DNA of 64,000 nucleotides from Pseudomonas khavaziana (GCF_019145205.1 NZ_JAHSTT010000012.1:91779-155778), one strand, 5' to 3'. Shown: positions 41,982 to 50,815, numbered from the stretch's first letter. The notes: generated by a model not told the origin, from the sequence alone. A program made the numbers and translations.

Positions 41982-43421
41982 ATGTTCGGTTTGGAGGCGC
42001 TAGATCTCGCCCGAATTCAATTCGCGTTCACCATCTCATTCCACATCCTGTTCCCGGCGATCACCATCGGCCTGGCCAGTTACCTTGCGGTGCTGGAAGG
42101 CTTGTGGCTCAAGACCCACAACGATACCTACCGTGACCTCTACCATTTCTGGTCGAAGATCTTTGCGGTCAACTTCGGCATGGGGGTGGTCTCGGGCCTG
42201 GTCATGGCCTATCAGTTCGGCACCAACTGGAGCCGTTTCTCGGACTTCGCCGGCAGCATTACCGGGCCGTTGCTGACATATGAAGTGTTGACGGCCTTCT
42301 TCCTTGAGGCCGGTTTCCTCGGTGTGATGCTGTTCGGCTGGAACAAGGTGGGGCGCAAGCTGCACTTTTTCTCCACGGTAATGGTGGCGGTCGGTACGTT
42401 GATTTCCACGTTCTGGATTCTGGCATCCAACAGCTGGATGCAGACGCCCCAGGGCTTTGAAATCATCGATGGCCGCGTGATTCCCACCGATTGGCTGGCG
42501 GTGATCTTCAACCCTTCATTCCCCTATCGCCTGATGCACATGGCCACGGCAGCCTTCGTGGCCACCGCGTTCTTCGTCGGCTCCTCGGCGGCCTGGCATC
42601 TGCTGCGCGGCAAGGACAACCCGGCGATCCGCAAAATGCTGTCGATGGCCATGTGGATGGCCTTGATCGTTGCGCCGATCCAGGCGGTGATTGGCGACTT
42701 CCATGGTCTCAATACCCTCAAGCATCAACCGGCAAAAATCGCCGCGATTGAAGGCCACTGGGAAAACATCGGCAACGAGCCGACGCCACTGATTCTGTTC
42801 GGCTGGCCGGACATGAAAGCCGAGAAAACCAAATACGCGGTCGAAATTCCCTACCTCGGCAGCCTGATCCTGACCCACTCCCTGGACAAACAGGTGCCGG
42901 CCCTCAAGGAGTTCCCGCCTGAGGACCGTCCGAACTCGACCGTCGTGTTCTGGTCATTCCGGGTCATGGTCGGCCTGGGCTTTTTGATGATCTTCACCGG
43001 TTTGTTCAGCCTCTGGCTGCGCCGGGGCGACAAGATGTATACGTCCAAGCCGTTCCTGTACCTGGCGTTGTGGATGGGCCCCTCCGGCCTGATCGCAATT
43101 CTCGCCGGTTGGTTCACCACCGAAATCGGACGCCAGCCTTGGGTGGTCTACGGGCTGATGCGCACGGCGGATGCCTCATCCGGGCATAGCCTTGCGCAGA
43201 TGACCATCACTCTGGTGTTGTTCGTGGTGGTGTACTTTGCGCTGTTCGGTGCCGGCCTGGGCTACATGATGCGCCTGGTGCGCAAAGGGCCTCAGACTTA
43301 TGAAGGCAGCGAACCCACCCACGGTGGCCCTGGCCAGAAACGCACCCCGGCACGGCCGTTGTCTGCCGCCGATGATGGCAGCGATAACGACCACGACCAC
43401 ATCCAGCACAAGGGGAATTGA
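41982..43421 (+). CDS. cioA: Cyanide-insensitive bd-type quinol oxidase subunit I
   Basis: A 479-residue protein starting MFGLEALDLARIQFAFTISFHILFPAITIGLASYLAVLEG, containing the haem-ligand His of helix I. GMGVVSGLVMAYQFGTNWSRFSDFAGSITGPLLTYEVLTAFFLEAGFLGVMLFGW holds further conserved residues. Nine or so membrane helices; the Q-loop is of the short CioA type (no E. coli-like insertion), which goes with cyanide resistance. It oxidises ubiquinol and reduces oxygen without pumping protons. The frame is open upstream to 41934, but the ribosome-binding site marks 41982. Confidence 0.95.
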   Translation: MFGLEALDLARIQFAFTISFHILFPAITIGLASYLAVLEGLWLKTHNDTYRDLYHFWSKIFAVNFGMGVVSGLVMAYQFGTNWSRFSDFAGSITGPLLTYEVLTAFFLEAGFLGVMLFGWNKVGRKLHFFSTVMVAVGTLISTFWILASNSWMQTPQGFEIIDGRVIPTDWLAVIFNPSFPYRLMHMATAAFVATAFFVGSSAAWHLLRGKDNPAIRKMLSMAMWMALIVAPIQAVIGDFHGLNTLKHQPAKIAAIEGHWENIGNEPTPLILFGWPDMKAEKTKYAVEIPYLGSLILTHSLDKQVPALKEFPPEDRPNSTVVFWSFRVMVGLGFLMIFTGLFSLWLRRGDKMYTSKPFLYLALWMGPSGLIAILAGWFTTEIGRQPWVVYGLMRTADASSGHSLAQMTITLVLFVVVYFALFGAGLGYMMRLVRKGPQTYEGSEPTHGGPGQKRTPARPLSAADDGSDNDHDHIQHKGN

Positions 43422-43422
43422 G

Positions 43423-44430
43423 ATGGGTATTGATCTTCCGCTGATCTGGGCCGTGATCATCATCTTCGGCATCATGATGTACGTGGTCATGGACGGCTTC
43501 GACCTGGGCATCGGCATTCTCTTTCCGTTTATCCCCGGCAAGGTTGACCGTGACGTGATGATGAACACCGTGGCGCCTGTCTGGGACGGTAACGAAACCT
43601 GGCTGGTGCTCGGCGGCGCGGCGTTGTTCGGCGCGTTCCCGCTGGCGTATTCGGTGGTGTTGTCGGCCTTGTACCTGCCGCTGATCCTGATGCTGATCGG
43701 GCTGATCTTCCGTGGCGTGGCCTTTGAGTTTCGCTTCAAGGCCAAGGACCACAAGCGCCACCTGTGGGACAAGGCGTTTATCGGCGGCTCGCTGGCGGCG
43801 ACCTTCTTCCAGGGTGTGGCGCTGGGCGCCTTTATCGACGGCATCCCGGTGGTCGACCGCCAGTTTGCCGGTGGCTCACTGGACTGGCTCACACCGTTCA
43901 CGATGTTCTGTGGCGTGGCGTTGATCGTGGCCTATGCCTTGCTCGGCTGCACCTGGCTGATCATGAAGACCGAAGGCAAGTTGCAGGAGCAGATGCATAA
44001 CCTGGCGCGGCCATTGGCGTTCGTGGTGTTGGCGGTGATCGGTATCGTCAGCCTCTGGACGCCGCTGACCCACCCGGAAATCGCCTCGCGCTGGTTTACC
44101 CTGCCGAACCTGTTCTGGTTCCTGCCAGTGCCGATCCTGGTGCTGGTGACCATGTACGGTCTGTTCCGCGCCGTGGCGCGACATGCGCACTACACGCCGT
44201 TCCTGTTGACGCTGGTATTGATCTTCCTCGGCTACAGCGGCCTGGGTATCAGCCTGTGGCCGAATATCATCCCGCCATCCGTGTCGATCTGGGATGCCGC
44301 CGCGCCGCCGCAAAGCCAGGGCTTCATGCTGGTGGGCACGTTGTTCATTATCCCGTTTATCCTGGGCTACACCTTCTGGAGCTACTACGTGTTCCGCGGC
44401 AAGGTCACCCACGAAGACGGCTATCACTAG
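43423..44430 (+). CDS. cioB: Cyanide-insensitive bd-type quinol oxidase subunit II
   Basis: A 335-residue protein from MGIDLPLIWAVIIIFGIMMYVVMDGFDLGIGILFPFI, the standard CydB/CioB start. VAPVWDGNETWLVLGGAALFGAFPLAYSVVLSALYLPLILMLIGLIFRGVAFEFR contains the conserved WDGNE motif. About eight membrane helices. Begins one nucleotide after the cioA stop, so the genes are translated together. Confidence 0.95.
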   Translation: MGIDLPLIWAVIIIFGIMMYVVMDGFDLGIGILFPFIPGKVDRDVMMNTVAPVWDGNETWLVLGGAALFGAFPLAYSVVLSALYLPLILMLIGLIFRGVAFEFRFKAKDHKRHLWDKAFIGGSLAATFFQGVALGAFIDGIPVVDRQFAGGSLDWLTPFTMFCGVALIVAYALLGCTWLIMKTEGKLQEQMHNLARPLAFVVLAVIGIVSLWTPLTHPEIASRWFTLPNLFWFLPVPILVLVTMYGLFRAVARHAHYTPFLLTLVLIFLGYSGLGISLWPNIIPPSVSIWDAAAPPQSQGFMLVGTLFIIPFILGYTFWSYYVFRGKVTHEDGYH

Positions 44431-44442
44431 GAGGGACGAAAC

Positions 44443-44610
44443 ATGTCCGGCAAACCAACGTTGCACGAGATTGAACAGGCCGAGAAGCAGCCTTTGTGGC
44501 GGCGCCTGGGTTGGCTGGCGATGATCTGGACCGCCAGCGTGGTGGCCCTGTTCATTGTGGCCAGCCTGATGCGCATGTTCATGAATGCCGCCGGCCTGAC
44601 CACGCACTGA
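44443..44610 (+). CDS. DUF2474 small membrane protein (third cio operon member)
   Basis: A 55-residue protein (MSGKPTLHEIEQAEKQPLWR and on) with one transmembrane helix (LGWLAMIWTASVVALFIVASLMRMFM) and an end GLTTH. It starts 12 nt after cioB behind GGAGGGACGAA. The LGWLAMIW...AS..AL pattern fits the DUF2474 family of tiny proteins encoded next to cyanide-insensitive oxidases, analogous to CydX/CydH-like accessory subunits of bd oxidases. A role in stabilising CioAB is inferred. Confidence 0.85.
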   Translation: MSGKPTLHEIEQAEKQPLWRRLGWLAMIWTASVVALFIVASLMRMFMNAAGLTTH

Positions 44611-44616
44611 CACCAA

Positions 44617-44716
44617 TGTAGGAGCGAGCTTGCTCGCGAAAAACGTCAACGATAACGCGGGGTGCCTGACGCCCCGCGGTGTTCTCAGGTTTTTCGCGAG
44701 CAAGCTCGCTCCTACA
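44617..44716. repeat. REPIN-like palindromic repeat, family B, copy 3
   Basis: Inverted TAGGAGCGAGCTTGCTCGCG cores around a spacer beginning AAAAACGTCAACGATAACGC. It lies between the convergent cio operon and rlmG. Confidence 0.9.
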
Positions 44717-44734
44717 AAAAAGCAGGGCTTTTTT
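44716..44734 (-). terminator. Terminator of rlmG
   Basis: AAAAAAGC-AGG-GCTTTTTT, a perfect A/T-flanked stem usable in either direction. On the minus strand it starts right at the rlmG stop codon and ends in a T-run, next to the family B repeat. Confidence 0.65.
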
Positions 44735-45857
44735 ATTTGCGTGCCTTGAGAATCACGAACTTCGGCGTGGCCGCCACTTGCTCGACACCGCGGAACAACC
44801 GCGCCAGCTTGCTGTGATAGCCCAGGTGACGGTTACCGACGATATACAGGGCGCCGCCGACGACCAGGGCTTCACGTGCCTGCTGGAACATGCGCCAGGC
44901 GAGGAAGTCACCGACAACCTGTTGCTGGTGGAACGGTGGGTTGCACAGCACCACGTCCAGCGATTGCGCCTCCTGGCCGGCTAGGCCGTCATCGGCGCGT
45001 ACTATGACCTCACGCCCACCCAAAGCGGCTTGCCAGTTTTCAGCGGCAGACTGCACGGCCATGTAGGACTCATCTACCAGGGTGTAGTGGGCGTCTGGGT
45101 TTTGCAGGGCGCTGGCAATCGCCAGCACGCCGTTGCCGCAGCCCAGGTCCGCCACGCGGGCACTGCCGAGGTCTTTCGGCAGGTGGGGCAGGAAGGCGCG
45201 GGTACCGATGTCCAGGGCCTCGCGGCAAAACACATTGGCGTGGTTCAGCAACTCGATGGCTGGTGTGTCCAGGGTGTAGCGGGTCGGGTAGGGCGAGACG
45301 GCAACCGCGCGATCTGCAACGGTGGCGATCAACAGGCGTGCCTTTTTTACCGCCAATGAGGCATGCATCGGCCCGATATAACGCTCCAGCAACTCGCCCG
45401 CAGCCCGTGGCAGATGCTTGACCATCGCCGCGGCGATCACTTGTGCGCCAGGCGCCAGCTGCCCCTGCAAGCGGATCAGTTGTTCCTCCAGCAGCGCCAG
45501 GGTTTTCGGGACACGGAGCAGCACGCTATCGAACGGCCCGCTCACGGCCTGGCTGGCAGGTATGAACCTCACGGCATCAAAGGCCTTGCCATTGCGCACG
45601 AGATTTTTCTCCAGCCCCTGGGCAGCGAGGAACGAGTCGCCGCTGGAGGTGATCTGAACATGGCCCAGCAGGCTGGCTGCCAGGGCACCGAAGCTGTCAT
45701 TGAGGATCAGCACGCGGGTGGCAGCATGGGGTTGCTGTTCGGCAAGGTAGCTGAGCAGGTACTCGTCGGCGGCATCGAAGGCTTGCAGCGGATCATTATG
45801 CTGCTCTGGCTGGCGAATCAGATCGAGCTGGGCGAAGGGGCTGTCGAGCAGGGGCAT
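44733..45857 (-). CDS. rlmG: 23S rRNA (guanine-N2)-methyltransferase, RlmG type
   Basis: A 374-residue protein from MPLLDSPFAQLDLIRQPEQ. The degenerate N-terminal methyltransferase half (about 30-175) is followed by the catalytic half with VADLGCGNGVLAIASALQNPDAHYTLVDESYMAVQSA (SAM motif) and DVVLCNPPFHQQQVV (NPPF motif of N2-guanine/N6-adenine methyltransferases). The RlmG/RsmC double-domain layout and length favour RlmG (G1835 in E. coli numbering). The frame extends upstream to 45935, but this ATG gives the family start. Confidence 0.85.
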   Translation of the reverse strand: MPLLDSPFAQLDLIRQPEQHNDPLQAFDAADEYLLSYLAEQQPHAATRVLILNDSFGALAASLLGHVQITSSGDSFLAAQGLEKNLVRNGKAFDAVRFIPASQAVSGPFDSVLLRVPKTLALLEEQLIRLQGQLAPGAQVIAAAMVKHLPRAAGELLERYIGPMHASLAVKKARLLIATVADRAVAVSPYPTRYTLDTPAIELLNHANVFCREALDIGTRAFLPHLPKDLGSARVADLGCGNGVLAIASALQNPDAHYTLVDESYMAVQSAAENWQAALGGREVIVRADDGLAGQEAQSLDVVLCNPPFHQQQVVGDFLAWRMFQQAREALVVGGALYIVGNRHLGYHSKLARLFRGVEQVAATPKFVILKARK

Positions 45858-45998
45858 GGCAGGGGAGGCTCTGGGGTAATCGGCGGGCCGTCTGAGTGAA
45901 CCGCGAAGCAATACCTTAAAGGGCTGCGTCAACACTCAGAATTGACCACAAATGTTACTTTTTTTTGAACCCGATGACATGCAGTGTTTCTTGCCCAG

Positions 45999-46709
45999 TT
46001 AAAACAGCCCCGCTTTGGAAGCGCTGAGTACAGCAGCGATCTTGTTATTGACCCCCAGTTTCTTGAACGTGCTGCTGATATGAAAACCCACCGTGCGCTC
46101 CGACAGGCAGAGGATGGTGGCGATATCCGAGGCGGTCTTGCCCATGGCTGACCATTTGAGGATTTCTGTTTCCCGTGGGGTCAGTTTGCTTGGAGAATGC
46201 ACGTCGCTGTTATCGGCATATTTTTGCGCTACCACCGCGTGTAGCGCATGACATAGCCACAAGGCCTGCCCCGCCTTTTCATATAATTCCTGCGGGGTGA
46301 TTTCCCCAGTACTGCGGCCCAAGGTCAGCATGCTATAGACGCCCTGGAAGTCATGCACCGGTTGTGTCCAAGCCAGATGCACGCCGTAGGATTGGGCCAT
46401 CGACCACAATTCGGGGGCGGTCTCGAACGCTTTTTCCTCCCAGACGATAGGCAATACGCAGCGCTTGCAGTGGGCCACAATTGGATCTACGTCGAAATAG
46501 TGCGCGCGCTGATAAAGCTTGCTCCACTCGTTTGGATAGTTGTTCATCTGGACGGGTTTTGCCTGGGGGCTATGTGATTGGCAGCCCATCGTGAATGAAC
46601 AGTACTGGAAGCCTAGTTCATAGGTATGGTTAAGCACCATTTCAAAGACAGTAGTGATCTCGTTTTCCCCTTCCAGTTTGGGGAGACGAGTAGTGCGCCA
46701 GTTTTCCAT
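45999..46709 (-). CDS. LuxR-type regulator with autoinducer-binding domain (LuxR solo)
   Basis: A 236-residue protein. The N-terminal autoinducer-binding domain keeps the usual acyl-homoserine-lactone contact residues in order: Trp and Tyr (NEWSKLYQRAHYF), Asp-Pro (VDPIVAHC), Trp (PIVWEEKAF) and Gly after W-GVHLAW. The C-terminal LuxR helix-turn-helix is LTPRETEILKWSAMGKTASDIATILCLSERTVGFHISSTFKKLGVNNKIAAV. No luxI-type synthase gene is found in this window, so it is an orphan or solo receptor that may sense self-made signals encoded elsewhere or those of neighbours. Target genes unknown. Confidence 0.9.
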   Translation of the reverse strand: MENWRTTRLPKLEGENEITTVFEMVLNHTYELGFQYCSFTMGCQSHSPQAKPVQMNNYPNEWSKLYQRAHYFDVDPIVAHCKRCVLPIVWEEKAFETAPELWSMAQSYGVHLAWTQPVHDFQGVYSMLTLGRSTGEITPQELYEKAGQALWLCHALHAVVAQKYADNSDVHSPSKLTPRETEILKWSAMGKTASDIATILCLSERTVGFHISSTFKKLGVNNKIAAVLSASKAGLF

Positions 46710-47154
46710 CGTGAATCTCCATGGTTTGTCATGTTACGTGGGTACGTCCTGATCCCAATGTTTAACGGAAATTAGTGTAGGACACTGCCTGCAAATGCAT
46801 GTGAAAAAGATGTTATATACCGTCAGATCCAACAGTCGCTTGGCTTTGTACGGTACAGCGGCTTTTGTATAAGATTTCGGAATTGGAGGTGGTTTTTTAG
46901 TAGATTTAAGGGGTTATAAATAGTGTCAGACTGATAGCAGCGTAGGTGCGATGTGCTGGACGGTGGTAGGTTGGCAGTCGATTAATAGCGAAATAGTTAG
47001 TTTGCGTTAATGTGACCTCGTTCTCCCGTTCAGCGCCTTTTTCTGCCCGGCCGGCATCCAGGTTGGGCGCCCTTGGCAATGCCAGTACAAATCAACGGTG
47101 TTTGCGCGGCCTGCTTTGAGGGACACTAGGCGCCTGTGCAAAACGGAGCCCCCC
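46710..47154. other. AT-rich divergent intergenic region
   Basis: A 445-nt gap between the luxR-type gene (minus) and fpr (plus). The part near luxR is markedly AT-rich. No open frame, tRNA, REP element or clear lux-box palindrome was seen. It must hold both promoters; a small RNA cannot be ruled out. Confidence 0.5.
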
Positions 47155-47931
47155 ATGACGGCCAGTGCTGAGAAATTTACCCGCCAGACCTTGCTCGACG
47201 TGCAATCGCTGACCCCCAGCCTCTTCACCCTGCGCACCACGCGCGACCCCGGCTTTCGTTTTACCGCCGGCCAGTTCGTGCGCCTGGGCGTGACCAAGGC
47301 AGATGGCAGTACGGTATGGCGTGCTTATTCCGTGGTGTCGTCGCCGTTCGACGAGTACCTCGATTTCTTTTCCATTGTCGTTCCAGGCGGCGAGTTCACC
47401 AGTGAGCTGAGCCGCCTGCAGGTAGGCGATACCTTGCTGGTAGAACGCCAGGCCACCGGTTTCCTGACCCTGAGCCGCTTTGTGGATGGGCGTGACCTGT
47501 GGCTGCTGGGCACCGGTACCGGCGTGGCCCCGTTCCTGTCGATCCTGCAGGACTTCGAAGCCTGGGAGAAGTTCGAGCGCATCATCCTCGTGTACAGCGC
47601 CCGGGAAGCCAGGGAATTAGCGTACCAGTCGCTGATCAAGGAGCTGGGGACACGTGAGTATCTTGCGCAATACGCCCACAAGTTCATCTACATCCCCATC
47701 GTCACCCGTGAACAGCACCCGGGTGCGTTGAACGGGCGCATCACGGCCTTGATAGAAAACGGTGAGTTGGAGCGCGCGGCTGGCGTCGAGCTGACGGCGG
47801 AGCACTCGCGCGTACTGATTTGCGGCAACCCGCAGATGGTCGATGACACCCGCCAGTTGCTCAAGCAGCGGGACATGCAATTGAGCCTGAGTCGACGACC
47901 CGGCCAGGTTGCAGTAGAAAACTACTGGTAG
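47155..47931 (+). CDS. fpr: Ferredoxin-NADP+ reductase
   Basis: A 258-residue protein, the usual bacterial FPR length. RFTAGQFVRLGV and WRAYSVVSSPFDEYLDFFSIVVPGGEFTSELSRLQVGD bind FAD (RAYS motif), LWLLGTGTGVAPFLSIL binds NADP, and VLICGNPQMVDDTRQLL plus the C-terminal aromatic NYW complete the fold. It exchanges electrons between NADPH and ferredoxin or flavodoxin and supports oxidative-stress and iron metabolism. The following mscL/katB order is that of P. aeruginosa PA4615, so it corresponds to that paralogue rather than to the FinR-linked one. Confidence 0.92.
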   Translation: MTASAEKFTRQTLLDVQSLTPSLFTLRTTRDPGFRFTAGQFVRLGVTKADGSTVWRAYSVVSSPFDEYLDFFSIVVPGGEFTSELSRLQVGDTLLVERQATGFLTLSRFVDGRDLWLLGTGTGVAPFLSILQDFEAWEKFERIILVYSAREARELAYQSLIKELGTREYLAQYAHKFIYIPIVTREQHPGALNGRITALIENGELERAAGVELTAEHSRVLICGNPQMVDDTRQLLKQRDMQLSLSRRPGQVAVENYW

Positions 47932-47935
47932 AAAA

Positions 47936-47957
47936 AAGGCGCCCTACGAGGCGCCTT
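47936..47957. terminator. Bidirectional terminator between fpr and mscL
   Basis: AAGGCGCC-CTACGA-GGCGCCTT, a perfect stem flanked by A-run and TTCTTTG, located between the two convergent genes. Confidence 0.85.
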
Positions 47958-47974
47958 CTTTGTGCAGCCGCTGG

Positions 47975-48391
47975 TTACAGTGGCTTGTCATTCTGTGCCT
48001 TGAGCAGATCGCGGATCTCACCCAACAGAACTTCTTCCTTGCTCGGCGTCGGTGGCAAGCTCGGGGCCACGGCCTCTTCTCGCTTCAGGCGGTTGATGGC
48101 CTTTACACCCATGAAGATCGCAAACGCCACGATCACAAAGTCGATGATGCTCTGGATGAACTTGCCATAGGCCAGGACCACGGCCGGTACATCGCCTTGC
48201 GCGGCCTTGAGCGTTACTGCCAGGTCGCCAAAGTCCACCCCCCCGATCAGCAGACCAATAGGCGGCATGATCACGTCGCCTACAAACGAGGAAACAATTT
48301 TGCCGAAGGCGGCGCCGATGATGATACCGACGGCCATGTCGACCACATTACCTTTGACCGCGAAGGCCTTGAATTCACTGATCACGCCCAT
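47975..48391 (-). CDS. mscL: Large-conductance mechanosensitive channel
   Basis: A 138-residue protein of typical size. MGVISEFKAFAVKGNVVDMAVGIIIGAAFGKIVSSFVGDVIMPPIGLLIGGVDF covers the amphipathic N-terminus and pore-lining TM1; FIQSIIDFVIVAFAIFMGVKAINRLKR is TM2; the C-terminal helix PSKEEVLLGEIRDLLKAQ forms the cytoplasmic bundle. It opens on severe hypo-osmotic shock to release solutes. Confidence 0.97.
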   Translation of the reverse strand: MGVISEFKAFAVKGNVVDMAVGIIIGAAFGKIVSSFVGDVIMPPIGLLIGGVDFGDLAVTLKAAQGDVPAVVLAYGKFIQSIIDFVIVAFAIFMGVKAINRLKREEAVAPSLPPTPSKEEVLLGEIRDLLKAQNDKPL

Positions 48392-48676
48392 AGGTTATTC
48401 CTTGTTACAGTTGAAAAGGGTGGAGGTCAGTGTAATTCAGTCGTCCAAGGCTTGCTCGACACAACTGTTAACACTGTCGATTTTATCGACACATTAAATC
48501 GCAAATAGTTTGCAAAGTGCCATCAGTCGCGCGCGAAATAGGCGCTATTTCAGCGAGTTACCAGATTATTTTCTTAATCGGGCCTGTGGTGTTTTTCTAT
48601 TTATATTCTGACTCGCGGGTCACTAGCCTCTGGCAGGCACAACGAATGTGCACTGAAAAAACCAGAGGAAACCTCG
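48392..48676. other. Divergent control region of mscL and katB
   Basis: A 285-nt gap with both promoters. A short inverted repeat (GCAAA-TAG-TTTGC, 48501-48513) is the only clear structure. katB of P. aeruginosa is induced by OxyR; I could not identify a convincing OxyR site by eye. Confidence 0.4.
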
Positions 48677-50218
48677 ATGAATATTTCACTCAGCCGCAGG
48701 CCCGTGTCCGCGCGCCACGCGCTGGCACTGGTGACCGCCAGCCTGCTTTCCCTCTCAGTACAAGCCGCTAACCTGACCCGCGATAACGGTGCCGCCATCG
48801 GTGACAACCAGAATTCGCAAACCGCCGGGGCCAACGGCCCAGTGTTGTTGCAGGACGTGCAACTGATCCAGAAACTGCAACGGTTCGACCGCGAGCGCAT
48901 CCCCGAGCGCGTGGTTCATGCTCGCGGCACTGGCGCCCATGGCACGTTTACCGTCACTGACAACCTCAGTGACCTGACCAAGGCCAAGGTGTTCGCTGCT
49001 GGTGAAACCACCCCCGTGTTCGTGCGTTTTTCGGCGGTGGTCCACGGTAACCATTCCCCGGAAACCCTACGCGACCCACGAGGCTTCGCCACCAAGTTCT
49101 ATACCGCCGAAGGTAACTGGGACTTGGTCGGCAATAACTTCCCGACCTTCTTTATCCGTGACGCCATCAAGTTCCCGGACATGGTCCACGCTTTCAAGCC
49201 GGACCCACGCACTAACCTGGATGATGACTCGCGTCGTTTCGACTTCTTCTCCCATGTTCCAGAGTCCACTCGTACACTGACCGAGTTGTATTCGGACTCG
49301 GGCACGCCAGCCAGTTACCGTGAAATGGACGGTAACGGCGTACATGCCTACAAGTTGATTAACGCCAAGGGCGAAGTGCACTACGTCAAGTTCCACTGGA
49401 AGAGCCTGCAAGGCATCAAGAACCTTGATCCCAAGCAAGTCACCGAAGTGCAGGGCCGTGACTACAGCCATATGACCAATGACTTGGTCACTCATATCAA
49501 CAAGGGCGATTTCCCGAAGTGGGACTTATATGTACAAGTCCTCAAGCCCGAGGACTTGGCCAAATTTGATTTCGACCCACTGGACGCCACTAAGATCTGG
49601 CCGGATGTACCGCAGCGTAAAGTCGGGCAAATGGTGCTGAACCGCAACCCGGCCAACGTCTTCCAGGAAACCGAGCAAGTCGCCATGGCCCCGGCCAACC
49701 TGGTACCGGGCATCGAGCCGTCGGAAGATCGCCTGCTGCAAGGCCGGGTATTCTCCTATGCCGATACGCAGATGTACCGCCTGGGCGCCAACGCCCTGCA
49801 ATTGCCGATCAACGCCCCACGGGTGACCGTGAACAATGGCAACCAGGACGGCGCGATGAACTTCGGCAAGACCACCACCGGCGTGAACTACCAGCCAAGT
49901 CGTCTGATGCCACGGGAAGAGCCGCAAACTGCGCGCTACAGCGAGTCGGCGCTGACGGGCAATACCCAGCAGGCGAAGATCCAGCGTGAGCAGAACTTCA
50001 AGCAGGCCGGTGACCTGTACCGTTCCTACTCCAAGAAGGAGCGTCAGGACTTGATCGACAACTTCGGCGGCTCGTTGGCCACCACCGATGACGAGAGCAA
50101 GCACATCATCCTGTCGTTCCTCTACAAAGCTGATTCGGAATACGGCACCGGCGTGACCAAGGTCGCCAAGGGTGACCTGGCGCGCGTGAAGGCGCTGGCT
50201 GAAAAACTGACCGACTGA
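48677..50218 (+). CDS. katB: Catalase KatB (exported, small-subunit clade)
   Basis: A 513-residue protein with a signal peptide (MNISLSRRPVSARHALALVTASLLSLSVQA). FDRERIPERVVHARGTGAHG contains the distal haem His; FVRFSAVVHGNHSPETLRDPRGFATKFYTAEGNWDLVGNNFPTFFIRDAIKFPD is the catalase core with the conserved Asn; RVFSYADTQMYRLG supplies the proximal haem Tyr. It removes hydrogen peroxide, probably in the periplasm. Followed by a hairpin and then an ankyrin gene, as in P. aeruginosa katB-ankB. Confidence 0.95.
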   Translation: MNISLSRRPVSARHALALVTASLLSLSVQAANLTRDNGAAIGDNQNSQTAGANGPVLLQDVQLIQKLQRFDRERIPERVVHARGTGAHGTFTVTDNLSDLTKAKVFAAGETTPVFVRFSAVVHGNHSPETLRDPRGFATKFYTAEGNWDLVGNNFPTFFIRDAIKFPDMVHAFKPDPRTNLDDDSRRFDFFSHVPESTRTLTELYSDSGTPASYREMDGNGVHAYKLINAKGEVHYVKFHWKSLQGIKNLDPKQVTEVQGRDYSHMTNDLVTHINKGDFPKWDLYVQVLKPEDLAKFDFDPLDATKIWPDVPQRKVGQMVLNRNPANVFQETEQVAMAPANLVPGIEPSEDRLLQGRVFSYADTQMYRLGANALQLPINAPRVTVNNGNQDGAMNFGKTTTGVNYQPSRLMPREEPQTARYSESALTGNTQQAKIQREQNFKQAGDLYRSYSKKERQDLIDNFGGSLATTDDESKHIILSFLYKADSEYGTGVTKVAKGDLARVKALAEKLTD

Positions 50219-50230
50219 TCCGTTGGTTGT

Positions 50231-50257
50231 GGTCGGCGCCCTGATGGGGCGCTGACC
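50231..50257 (+). terminator. Hairpin between katB and the ankyrin gene
   Basis: GGTCGGCGCC-CTGAT-GGGGCGCTGACC forms a stem with G-U pairs, followed by only TTT and then the ribosome-binding site of the next gene. It may attenuate rather than stop transcription into that gene. Confidence 0.5.
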
Positions 50258-50275
50258 TTTGCAGGAGAAAACCCT

Positions 50276-50815
50276 ATGCGTATCTCTATCGGTTTGCTGA
50301 TGGCCATGCTGGCCTTTATCGCCCATGCCGAATCCCCCGACCCGGTGGCGCTCAAGGCGCAGTTACAGGATTACTATTTCGATGCTGCCCGCCGTGGCGA
50401 CCTCGACATGCTCAATACTTTCATCGAGTCCGGCTATGGCCTCAACACCCAGGACGATAAAGGCTACACCGCGCTGATCCTCGCCGCTTATCACGGCCAA
50501 GGCCCGTATGTAGAACGTTTGCTCGACGCGGGTGCCGACGCCTGCGTGCAAGACAAACGCGGCAACACGGCGTTGATGGGCGCCATCTTCAAAGGCGAGC
50601 TGAAAATTGCCCAGCGTCTGCTGGCAACCGACTGCAACCCCGATCAACGCAACGGCGCAGGGCAGACTGCCGCCATGTACGCCGGGCTATTCAAGCGCCT
50701 TGAACTGCTGGGCGAGCTGCAAGCCAAAGGCGCCGACTTGAACGCCGAAGACCCCATCGGCAACAGCGCTTCACGTTTGGCCAACGGTGAAATCCGGACC
50801 CCGGCGTCGCGCTGA
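50276..50815 (+). CDS. ankB: Ankyrin repeat protein, AnkB-like
   Basis: A 179-residue protein with a signal peptide (MRISIGLLMAMLAFIAHAES). Ankyrin repeats follow: RRGDLDMLNTFIESGYGLNTQD, DKGYTALILAAYHGQGPYVERLLDAGADACVQD, KRGNTALMGAIFKGELKIAQRLLATDCNPDQRN and AGQTAAMYAGLFKRLELLGELQAKGADLNAED. P. aeruginosa AnkB is needed for full KatB activity; the same partnership in the periplasm is likely, given the shared export signals and the 57-nt spacing from katB. Confidence 0.88.
   Translation: MRISIGLLMAMLAFIAHAESPDPVALKAQLQDYYFDAARRGDLDMLNTFIESGYGLNTQDDKGYTALILAAYHGQGPYVERLLDAGADACVQDKRGNTALMGAIFKGELKIAQRLLATDCNPDQRNGAGQTAAMYAGLFKRLELLGELQAKGADLNAEDPIGNSASRLANGEIRTPASR

Noticed and set aside
48392..48676. 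OxyR binding site upstream of katB
   Set aside because: ATAG and CTAT occur (ATAGGCGCTAT at 48538-48548) but with the wrong spacing for the four-part OxyR motif.
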